NCBI RefSeq assembly: GCF_024198175.1
Contig: NZ_JAJVKV010000006.1
Span: 372,001 to 436,000, forward strand
Source: Pyxidicoccus xibeiensis
GTDB taxonomy: Bacteria; Myxococcota; Myxococcia; Myxococcales; Myxococcaceae
Direction: 5' to 3'
Length of the DNA stretch: 64,000 nt
Shown here: positions 46,990 through 54,177 of the stretch, piece after piece
How positions within the stretch are numbered: the first letter of the stretch is position 1
How the letters are laid out: the number at the start of each line of letters is the position of its first letter
The notes under the pieces: generated by a model
What the model was told of the DNA's origin: nothing
The model's database searches: none
Seen by the model: only the letters and a program-made list of their open reading frames with translations
Program-made: the position numbers and the translations under genes

Positions 46990-48699
46990 GTGTTCATCGA
47001 CTTCGAGGGGATTGACGGCAGCGGTAAGACGACGCTCTCCAACCTGCTGGCCGCGCGGCTCAAGCGGCTCGGGTACCGGGTGGCGCATGCACGGGAGGGG
47101 GGGGAGCTGCAGGCGCCAGCGGCCCGGCGCATCCGGGACCTGACGCGCGACTCGCGGCTGTTGGAGCTGTCGCCGCGCGCCGAGTTCTTCCTCAACCTGG
47201 CGCGTGACGCCCAGCAGCTGGACGAGGTGGTGGCGCCCGCGCTCGCGCGGGGCGAGGTGTGCATCACCGACCGCTACCTGTACTCGCAGCTGGCCCTGAC
47301 GGGCGGCGGCCGCGGGCTGCCCGCGCAGGCGCTGCGGCCGGCGTGCGAGCTGGCCGCGCAGGGGATGTGGCCGGACCTCGTCGTGCTGGTGGACGTGGAC
47401 CCGGACCTGGCGCGCTGGCGCAAGCGGCTGGGCAAGCTGCAGAGCGCGAAGGCCAGCGACGGCGACAGCCGCAAGGGGCTGGCCGGCGCGGGCCTGGCGG
47501 TGCGGGTGCGCGAGTCCTTCCTGGAGATGGCGCGCCAGGACCCGCAGCGCTGGCTCATCCTGGAGAACAACGACGTGCCGCTGCGCGTGCTGGAGCAACG
47601 GCTGGTGGACGCGGTGGTGGCGAGGCTGGAGGGCCGTGACGTGCCGGTGCAGCGCATCGTCCCCGCCCCCGCCGCGCTCCCGACCGAGCCGACGACGGTG
47701 GAGAGCGCGGAGGAGCGCTTCTTCCAGGCCCTGGACGCGGTGGAGGTGCGCGAGCCGGCGCTGGCGGTGTGGATGCTGAGCGGCATGCCCGGCCTCCCCG
47801 CGCACCAGCGGCGGCTGGCCTTCGCCGAGCGCTACCCTGCCCTCACCGCGCGCGGCCTGCTCGGGCTGGACGACGAGGCGGCCTGGACGCTGCGCGAGGT
47901 GCTGGCGCCGGTGGCGCCGGCGGAGGTGGCCGCGAGCCTGGCGGGCCTGACGGGCCCGCGAGCGACGATGCTGCGCGAGCGCCTGTACGCGCAGGCCCCG
48001 GCGGAGGTGCTGGCCGGCCTGAAGCGGGACGGCTCGACCCAGGCGTGGGCGCTGCGCGAGCGCGCCATGCGCGACGGGCGGCTGGCGGACGTGCTGGCGG
48101 GCCTGAGCGGCGTGGACGACGAGGAGTCGTGGCTGGTGCGCGAGGCGGGCATGCAGCGCAAGCTGTACGCGGAGGTGGCGCGCAGCCTGGGCGGGCTCGC
48201 CACCGAGCGCGCGGACGCGCTGCGCGAGGTGCTGCTGCCGCATGACCGGCTGGCGGTGCTGCGCAGCACCACCGGGCTGGACACCCCGGTGGCGCGCGGC
48301 CTGCGCGAGGCGCTGGCGGGCAAGGCGATGAAGCTGGTGCTGCGCTCGCTCACCGGCCTCGCCACGGAGGAGGCCTGGGCGCTGCGCGAGCGGGGCGCGC
48401 CGCTGACGAAGGAGGCGCTGGACTCGGTGGACGGGCTGGATGACCCGCGCGCGTGGAAGCTGCGCGTGGCGTACGCCCACAAGTGGCCGTCCACCGTGCT
48501 GTCCTCCCTGAAGGGCCTGCCGCTGGGGCCGCATGCCCGGGCGCTCATCGACAAGGTGCTGTCGGAACAGCCGGGCCGGCTGCCCGTGCTGCGCAACGCC
48601 TACGCCGTCATCACCACCGCGCGGCACGCCGCGCCCACGCACACCCGAGTGCCCCGCGTGGACGCGGAAGCCGCTGCCCGGGTGGAGTTCCAGGGATAA
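46990..48699 (+). CDS. Thymidylate-kinase-like protein fused to a repeat domain
   Basis: A 569-residue protein, start GTG 46990, 6 bases after the VTC gene. Residues 1-215 are dTMP-kinase-like: P-loop 'FEGIDGSGKTTLSNLLAARL' (residues 5-24), 'CITDRYLYSQLALTG' (D94-R95), 'VLVDVDPDLARWRKRLGKLQ' as the base-binding/LID region, and a Lys/Arg-rich LID. Residues 290-540 are about nine helical units of 26-29 residues, each with a W/A-x-LRE core (for example AAWTLREV at 297, QAWALRER at 351, EAWALRER at 461). The repeats have no known family by eye; a solenoid is likely. The fusion to a VTC partner is unusual. A second tmk for DNA synthesis would be expected elsewhere in the genome. Confidence 0.75.
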   Translation: MFIDFEGIDGSGKTTLSNLLAARLKRLGYRVAHAREGGELQAPAARRIRDLTRDSRLLELSPRAEFFLNLARDAQQLDEVVAPALARGEVCITDRYLYSQLALTGGGRGLPAQALRPACELAAQGMWPDLVVLVDVDPDLARWRKRLGKLQSAKASDGDSRKGLAGAGLAVRVRESFLEMARQDPQRWLILENNDVPLRVLEQRLVDAVVARLEGRDVPVQRIVPAPAALPTEPTTVESAEERFFQALDAVEVREPALAVWMLSGMPGLPAHQRRLAFAERYPALTARGLLGLDDEAAWTLREVLAPVAPAEVAASLAGLTGPRATMLRERLYAQAPAEVLAGLKRDGSTQAWALRERAMRDGRLADVLAGLSGVDDEESWLVREAGMQRKLYAEVARSLGGLATERADALREVLLPHDRLAVLRSTTGLDTPVARGLREALAGKAMKLVLRSLTGLATEEAWALRERGAPLTKEALDSVDGLDDPRAWKLRVAYAHKWPSTVLSSLKGLPLGPHARALIDKVLSEQPGRLPVLRNAYAVITTARHAAPTHTRVPRVDAEAAARVEFQG

Positions 48700-48705
48700 G
48701 CAGAC

Positions 48706-49407
48706 ATGGACCCCTTTTCAGCGTTGTTCGAAGGCGCGAAGTCGGAGCTGGGCTCGGTGCCCGTGGCCGCCATCTTCCCGCGGATGCTGGCGGCGGCGCT
48801 CATCGGCGCGCTGCTGTCGCTGCGGCCCTGGCGGCTGGTGATGGGCAAGCCGCTGCCCAAGGCGGAGATGATCCAGGCGCAGGTGCTGCTGTGCGCGGCG
48901 GCGGCGGTCATCACCGCCGTCATCGGCGACAGCCTGGCCAAGGCCTTCGGGCTGGTGGGCCTGGGCGGCTTCGTGCGCTTCCGCTCCGGCCTCAAGGACC
49001 CGCGCGACGCGGCCATCCTGTTCCTGATGATTGGCCTGGGCATGGCGTGCGGTCACGGCAGCCTGGGGCTGGCGGGCATGGGCACGCTGTTCGTGGCCGC
49101 GCTGCTGGTGGTGCTGGACCTGTTCAACCGCGACGAGAAGAGCGCGCCGAAGCAGCGGCTGCTGGTGTCGGCGATGGCGGATGACCTGGTGGGCGCGGAG
49201 GCCACGCTGCGCCGCGCGCTGGGTGAGCGGAACGTCATGGTGAAGAGCTGTGCGCTCGACTTCGACGGGCGCCGGGTGGAGCTGGAAGTGGAGGAGCCGG
49301 AGCCGGGCTCCCTGGCGGCGGCATTGGGCCGCACCGAGGGGTCGTCCCTGCGGGGGCTGAGGTGGACGGCGGTGAGCCCGAAGGGGGCACGGGAGGACAT
49401 GGTATGA
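48706..49407 (+). CDS. DUF4956-type membrane protein
   Basis: A 233-residue protein with about five membrane segments in the first 145 residues: 'IFPRMLAAALIGALLSLRPW', 'VLLCAAAAVITAVIGDSLAK', 'GLVGLGGFVRFRSGLKDPRD', 'AILFLMIGLGMACGHGSLGL' and 'MGTLFVAALLVVLDLF'. The 'GFVRFRSGLKDPRD' and 'GLGMACG' region matches the DUF4956 family. The C-terminal 85 residues are a soluble ferredoxin-like-looking module. DUF4956 proteins are known to accompany VTC-domain proteins in many bacteria. It starts 6 bases after the kinase-like gene and its stop overlaps the next start (ATGA). A role in coupling polymer synthesis to the membrane is inferred. Confidence 0.85.
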   Translation: MDPFSALFEGAKSELGSVPVAAIFPRMLAAALIGALLSLRPWRLVMGKPLPKAEMIQAQVLLCAAAAVITAVIGDSLAKAFGLVGLGGFVRFRSGLKDPRDAAILFLMIGLGMACGHGSLGLAGMGTLFVAALLVVLDLFNRDEKSAPKQRLLVSAMADDLVGAEATLRRALGERNVMVKSCALDFDGRRVELEVEEPEPGSLAAALGRTEGSSLRGLRWTAVSPKGAREDMV

Positions 49408-50207
49408 CGCGCAGGTGGGTGGCCGCGCTCGCGGCGGGCTGGGTGATGACGGCGTGTGGTGGGGGAAGCAGCCTGCCGCCCGGGCCGGATGGAACGCAGA
49501 CCCCTCCGATAACGGATCCGGGCCTGCCGGGGGACCCGGTGGATCCGAATGACCCGCCCAAGGACCCGGACGGCAACGACCCTCAGGCGGCTGCCAGGCT
49601 GTGGCCGCTGACGGCGGGCTCCACGTGGGTCTACGACATCTCGGACCCCCAGGAGGGCAACTTCCAGAAGCGCGTGACGGTGCTGGGCGTGCGTGAGGTG
49701 CCGGACACGCAGGGGAAGGTGACGGGCGTGCTGATGCACAGCCGGCAGGACCGCACGCGCACCGGCGTCGTCTACGAGGAGTACTCGTGGCAGCTGGAGC
49801 TGACCAACGGCCTGGTGGTCCGCCTGCGCGAGGAGGACCACAAGGACGGCCAGAAGGTGCGCTCCACCACGTGGTCCCCGGCCACGGTGAAGTCCCTGGC
49901 GCGCGCGCCGGACTCGCTGCCCTGGTCCTACCAGAGCGCGGTGCGCGAGCTGGTGGTGATGGGTGACGGCAGCACCGAGGACAAGGACCCGACGTACAAC
50001 TGGCGCGTGCTGCAGACGGGCCTGACGCTCCAGACGAAGGCGGGCACCTTCACGAACGTCATCAAGGTCCAGCGCGACAAGCTCAACGACGCGGGCGAGG
50101 TGAACCCGGAGAAGGTCCGTACCTACTGGCTCGCGCCCGGCGTGGGGAAGATTCGCGAGGAGGGCGAGCGCACCGAGGAGCTCTCCTCCTACGAGGTAAA
50201 GAAGTAG
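49404..50207 (+). CDS. Operon-linked lipoprotein
   Basis: A 267-residue protein from the ATG at 49404, overlapping the preceding stop by four bases. 'MTRRWVAALAAGWVMTACGG' gives lipobox MTAC. A 45-residue Pro/Asp/Gly-rich linker is followed by a beta-rich domain, beginning 'LWPLTAGSTWVYDISDPQEG', in which 'TAGTFTNVIKV' and 'YWLAPGVGKIREEG' repeat a pattern common in uncharacterised bacterial lipoproteins. It is probably outer-membrane attached. It is the last gene of the porin-VTC-kinase-DUF4956 operon, so may be an accessory or assembly subunit. I do not recognise a specific enzymatic function. Confidence 0.75.
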   Translation: MTRRWVAALAAGWVMTACGGGSSLPPGPDGTQTPPITDPGLPGDPVDPNDPPKDPDGNDPQAAARLWPLTAGSTWVYDISDPQEGNFQKRVTVLGVREVPDTQGKVTGVLMHSRQDRTRTGVVYEEYSWQLELTNGLVVRLREEDHKDGQKVRSTTWSPATVKSLARAPDSLPWSYQSAVRELVVMGDGSTEDKDPTYNWRVLQTGLTLQTKAGTFTNVIKVQRDKLNDAGEVNPEKVRTYWLAPGVGKIREEGERTEELSSYEVKK

Positions 50208-50337
50208 CGCCTGTCCGGAGAGGCGTCGGGTGCGGGAGCGCCCGCCCCGCCGCCTGCTTCGAGACTCACAATATTGGATGAAGGTTGGAGAATAGACGGT
50301 TGGGCCTCCGCCCCGTGCTTTCGCGGGAGGAGGCTTC

Positions 50338-51996
50338 ATGCACCGGACTTCACCCTTCACCTTCGCGCCCGTCGTGGCCGCGCTGACACTGCTGGCGAGC
50401 GTGGCCTGCGCGGGCGTCCTGCCCCGTGACCCGTACCTGCAGAAGGTAGGTCCGGATACGGTCACTGTCGCCTTCCGCCTCGCGGCCGACTGCACGCCTG
50501 CCGTGCGCTTTGGTGAGGGAGCGGCCTCCCAGTCGGTGAACTCCACGGCCAAGGGGCGCATCCACGCGGTGGTGCTCACCGGCCTGAAGCCCGGCACCGA
50601 ATACACCTACCAGGTGGATGCCTGCGGCAAGGTGACGGCGCCCAAGCGCTTCCGCACGGCGCCCGTGCAGGGGACGCGCAGCGTGCACTTCACGGCGGTG
50701 GGTGACTTCGGCACCGGCGGCACGGACCAGAAGAAGGTGGCCGCGGCGATGCTCGCCGTGCGTCCGGAGCTGTTCGTGGCGCTGGGCGACAACGCCTACT
50801 CGTCCGGCACCGAGTCGGAAATCCAGAGCAACCTCTTCGCGCCCATGGAGGCGCTGCTCGCGGAGGTGCCGCTCTTCGCCTCGCTGGGCAACCACGAGTA
50901 CGTGACGAACCAGGGGCAGCCGTACCTGGACAACTTCTACCTGCCGTCCAACAACCCGGCGGGCACGGAGCGCTACTACTCGTTCGACTGGGGCCACGTG
51001 CACTTCGTGGCGCTCGACTCCAACTGCGCCATCGGCCTGGCCTCGGCGGACCGCTGCGCGCTGGCGGCGCAGAAGGCGTGGCTGGAGAAGGACCTGGCGG
51101 GCACCACGCAGCCCTGGAAGGTCGTCTTCTTCCACCACCCGCCCTGGTCCAGCGGCGAGCACGGCTCGCAGCTCGCGATGCGCCGCAACTTCGCGCCCAT
51201 CTTCGAGAAGTACGGCGTGGACCTGGTGCTCACCGGGCATGACCACAACTACGAGCGCAGCAAGCCGATGAAGGGCGACGCGGTGGCGGCGACGGCTGGC
51301 ACGGGCGTCCCCTACCTGGTGGTGGGCGGTGGCGGCGCGTCGCTGCGCCCCTTCGCCAACTCGCGGCCGGACTGGAGCGTCATCCGCGACGACAAGGCCC
51401 ATGGCTTCCTGGACGTGAAGGTCGTGGACGGCCTGCTCACGGCGGAGCTGGTGAAGACGGACGGCAAGGTGCTGGACAGCTTCACGCTGCGCAAGGACCT
51501 GCCGCCGCTGGAGCAGCCGCCCACGGGCACGCTGACGCTCACCGTGGAGGGCGAGCGTGGCGTGGCCCCGCACCGTGCCCTCTTCCGCGCCACCCCGCCC
51601 CAGGCGGGCGCGAAGGTGACCTGGGACTTCGGTGACGGCGGCTCGGCCGAGGGCGAGGCGGTGGAGCACGTCTTCCAGAAGGCGGGCCAGCACACGGTGA
51701 CGGCCACGGCCACCCAGGGCACCCAGGTCCAGACGGCCACCGCCGTGGTGCAGGTGACGGCGGCGCAGACGCCGGGCGAGCCCACGGACCCCACGGAGCC
51801 GACGCCGCCGACGGACCCCACGAATCCGACGAACCCGGACACGCGCCCGGGTCTGCCGTCGAACGAACCGGGTGCGGTGGACGACGACCTGGGCCCCGGG
51901 TCCGGCGGTGGTGGCTGCGCCGCGACCCCTACGACGGCCCTCCTGCCTGCCCTGGGCCTGCTGGTGGCCGGGCTGGTGCGCCGGCGCCGCCGGTAG
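50338..51996 (+). CDS. Purple-acid-phosphatase-like metallophosphoesterase with PKD domain and MYXO-CTERM tail
   Basis: A 552-residue secreted enzyme with a signal peptide (MHRTSPFTFAPVVAALTLLA) and an N-terminal fibronectin-like domain ('LKPGTEYTYQVDACGKVT'). The metallophosphatase motifs are 'VGDFGTGG', 'ALGDNAYSS', 'LGNHEYV', 'FFHHPPWSSGEHG' and 'LTGHDHNYER', giving a two-metal active site of the PAP/calcineurin type. A PKD domain (about 395-480: 'VTWDFGDGGSAEGEAVEHVF') and a Pro/Thr linker follow. The C-terminus GGGGC...ALLPALGLLVAGLVRRRRR is a MYXO-CTERM-type sorting signal (myxosortase). Likely a surface phosphatase. It starts 130 bases after the lipoprotein stop and may be transcribed separately. 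Confidence 0.88.
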   Translation: MHRTSPFTFAPVVAALTLLASVACAGVLPRDPYLQKVGPDTVTVAFRLAADCTPAVRFGEGAASQSVNSTAKGRIHAVVLTGLKPGTEYTYQVDACGKVTAPKRFRTAPVQGTRSVHFTAVGDFGTGGTDQKKVAAAMLAVRPELFVALGDNAYSSGTESEIQSNLFAPMEALLAEVPLFASLGNHEYVTNQGQPYLDNFYLPSNNPAGTERYYSFDWGHVHFVALDSNCAIGLASADRCALAAQKAWLEKDLAGTTQPWKVVFFHHPPWSSGEHGSQLAMRRNFAPIFEKYGVDLVLTGHDHNYERSKPMKGDAVAATAGTGVPYLVVGGGGASLRPFANSRPDWSVIRDDKAHGFLDVKVVDGLLTAELVKTDGKVLDSFTLRKDLPPLEQPPTGTLTLTVEGERGVAPHRALFRATPPQAGAKVTWDFGDGGSAEGEAVEHVFQKAGQHTVTATATQGTQVQTATAVVQVTAAQTPGEPTDPTEPTPPTDPTNPTNPDTRPGLPSNEPGAVDDDLGPGSGGGGCAATPTTALLPALGLLVAGLVRRRRR

Positions 51997-52164
51997 GACT
52001 CTTTCCGGGCCATGCCCCTCACGGGGTGAGTGCCCCCCCTTCCGCCCCTCTGGGAAGCCGCTGAACCTGCCCGGGTGCACCGATGGACATTCCGTCCTCG
52101 GGCACCCGGGTTTGCTTTCCGCGCTTGTCAACCCGGCCCGGGCAATGCAAAGCCGCTCTCCGCC

Positions 52165-54150
52165 ATGGCCATCAAACGCAAGTCCGGCCCGGTCTCCCGG
52201 CCGGCACCGAAGAAGTCCTCCGCTGACAGGTCCGGGAAGAAGCCCGAGCGCTCCGGTCGTCCCGAGCGCTCCGAGAGGGCCGGACGCCCCGAGCACGGTG
52301 GCGATTCCGAGCGCCCCGAGCAGGCTCCACGCTCCGAAAGGGGTGGGCGCCGCGAGCGTACGGAGGGGGCCGAGCGCCCCGAGCAGGCTGCGCGCCCCGA
52401 GCGGGGTGAGCGCCGCGAGCGTACGGGAGGGGCCGAGCGCCCCGAGCAGGCGGCACGCCCCGAACGGGGTGAGCGCCGCGAGCGCACGGAAGGGGCCGAG
52501 CGCCCCGAGCAGGCTGCACGCCCTGAAGGAAGTGGGCGCCGCGAGCGCACGGGCGGGACCGAGCCCTTCGAAAATGCCGAGCGCCCCGAGCGGACGGGCG
52601 GCTCCGAGCGCTTCGGCCGTCCCGGGCGCGGCGGTGGGCGTCCCGAGCGCGGTGGCGGCTCCGACCGGGCCAGGCACGGCGGTGGGCGTCCCGAGCGAGG
52701 TGGCGGCTCCGACCGGGCCGAGCGCTTCGGGCGTTCCGAGCGTCCCGAGCGGGGTGGCCGCTCCGGCCGTCCCGAGCACGCAGGCCGCTCCGACCGCGAG
52801 GACTCCACCGGCCGGCGCGAGCGCCCCGAGCGCCCCGTGCGCGAGGACCTGGTCCTCCAGGCCTGCCTGGAGGCCTACGGCGCCGTGCGCCACGAGGGCC
52901 GCCTGTCGGACCGGGCGCTCGACTTCGTCCTGCGCCACAAGAAGAACCTCTACTCCAACGAGCGCCGCGCCGTGGCCGAGCGCGTCTACGGCCTGCTGCG
53001 CCGCCAGCGCACCGTGGACTTCCTCCTGTCCCGCGCGCACACGCGCTTCGAGTCGCTCGACAAGTCGCGCCAGGACGTCCTGCGCCTGGCCGCCTCCCGC
53101 ATCCTCTACGGCGAGCCCGCCGAGCTCGTCACGCGCACCTCGGCCCTGAACCCGGTGGATGCCGCGGCCCTGGGCGCCCTTCCGGACGCCGCCGCCGCGC
53201 TGGAGGCGCTGCCCGAGCGCGAGCGCTTCCCCATCGCCGCCTCGCTGCCGGACTTCCTCGCGGACCTGTTCCGCAAGCAGTTCGGCCGAGACGCCGCCCG
53301 CGCCGCCGAGGCGATGAACGAGCGCGCCCCCCTCAACGCCCGCACCAACCTGCTCAAGGGCGACCGCGACGCCCTGGCCCAGCGCCTGAGGGCCGAGGGC
53401 GTGGAGAGCACCCCCACCCCGCTGTCGCCCATGGGCCTCACGCTGGAGTCGCGCCTCAACGTCTTCTCGCTGGAGACCTTCCGCGAGGGCTTCCTGGAAC
53501 TCCAGGACGAGGGCAGCCAACTGCTGGGCATGCTGGTGGACGCCCCGCCCACGCGCGTGGTGGACGCCTGCGCCGGCGCCGGTGGCAAGACGCTGCAGCT
53601 GGCCGCGCAGATGAAGAACCGCGGAGACCTCCACGCGCTCGACGTGGACGAGCGCCGCATGGAGGACCTCAAGAAGCGCGCGCGCCGCGCGGGCGTCCAC
53701 AACGTGCGCACCCAGCTCATCCCCCTCGAGGGCCCGGACGCGGACGCCGCGCTGGAGCCCCTCAAGGGCAAGGCGGACCGCGTGCTCGTGGACGCGCCGT
53801 GCAGTGGCACCGGCACCTTCCGCCGCAAGCCGGACGCGCGCTACCGCCTCACGCCGGAGGATTTGGAGATGCACGTGGGCCGCCAGAAGGCGCTGCTCGC
53901 GCGCTTCGCCATGCTGGTGAAGCCGGGCGGCCGGCTCATCTACGGCACGTGCAGCGTGCTGCGCGACGAGAACGAGGCCGTCGTCGAGGACTTCCTGGCC
54001 AAGCACCCCGACTTCACCGTGCGCCCGGTGGCGGAGCTGCTGGGCCCGGAGCTGGGCGCGAAGGTGGGCCCCGGCCCCTTCATGCGGCTGGCGCCGCACA
54101 CCCACGGCACCGACGGCTTCTTCGGCGCCGTCCTCGTCCGGGCGAAGTAG
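52165..54150 (+). CDS. RsmB/NSUN-type rRNA cytosine-5 methyltransferase with repetitive N-terminus
   Basis: A 661-residue protein, start ATG 52165. Residues 1-220 are low-complexity Arg/Glu/Gly/Pro/Ser with 21-residue repeats, likely disordered. Residues 225-340 look like a NusB-type RNA-binding domain ('LVLQACLEAYGAVRHEGRLS', 'NERRAVAERVYGLLRRQRTV'). The methyltransferase (about 400-660) has SAM motif 'VDACAGAGGKTLQLA', motif IV 'VDAPCSGTGTFRRKPD' with its PC catalytic-loop Cys and motif VI 'YGTCSVLRDEN' with the TCS nucleophile Cys. Both Cys of the m5C family are present, so it should be active. Probably modifies 16S rRNA C967 or a related site. Confidence 0.88.
   Translation: MAIKRKSGPVSRPAPKKSSADRSGKKPERSGRPERSERAGRPEHGGDSERPEQAPRSERGGRRERTEGAERPEQAARPERGERRERTGGAERPEQAARPERGERRERTEGAERPEQAARPEGSGRRERTGGTEPFENAERPERTGGSERFGRPGRGGGRPERGGGSDRARHGGGRPERGGGSDRAERFGRSERPERGGRSGRPEHAGRSDREDSTGRRERPERPVREDLVLQACLEAYGAVRHEGRLSDRALDFVLRHKKNLYSNERRAVAERVYGLLRRQRTVDFLLSRAHTRFESLDKSRQDVLRLAASRILYGEPAELVTRTSALNPVDAAALGALPDAAAALEALPERERFPIAASLPDFLADLFRKQFGRDAARAAEAMNERAPLNARTNLLKGDRDALAQRLRAEGVESTPTPLSPMGLTLESRLNVFSLETFREGFLELQDEGSQLLGMLVDAPPTRVVDACAGAGGKTLQLAAQMKNRGDLHALDVDERRMEDLKKRARRAGVHNVRTQLIPLEGPDADAALEPLKGKADRVLVDAPCSGTGTFRRKPDARYRLTPEDLEMHVGRQKALLARFAMLVKPGGRLIYGTCSVLRDENEAVVEDFLAKHPDFTVRPVAELLGPELGAKVGPGPFMRLAPHTHGTDGFFGAVLVRAK
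52309..52560 (+). repeat. Four 63-base tandem repeats in the methyltransferase N-terminus
   Basis: Units begin at 52309, 52372, 52435 and 52498, exactly 63 bases apart, encoding variants of the 21-residue segment ERPEQAARPERGERRERTGG. The frame is kept. More degenerate copies flank it (52240-52800). It may be a length-polymorphic locus. Confidence 0.9.
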
Positions 54151-54177
54151 CCTTCCCGGCGGAGAGAGACCCCGTCC

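Noticed and set aside
44930-50207. CotH kinase, a frequent companion of VTC and DUF4956 proteins
   Set aside because: No CotH-like motif is seen in any of the operon products. The kinase-like gene here is of P-loop (thymidylate kinase) type, so it is not CotH.
52240-52800. Repeats considered as a CRISPR array
   Set aside because: The 63-base units are contiguous, lack spacers, are in frame with a methyltransferase and encode charged repeats. No cas genes are present.
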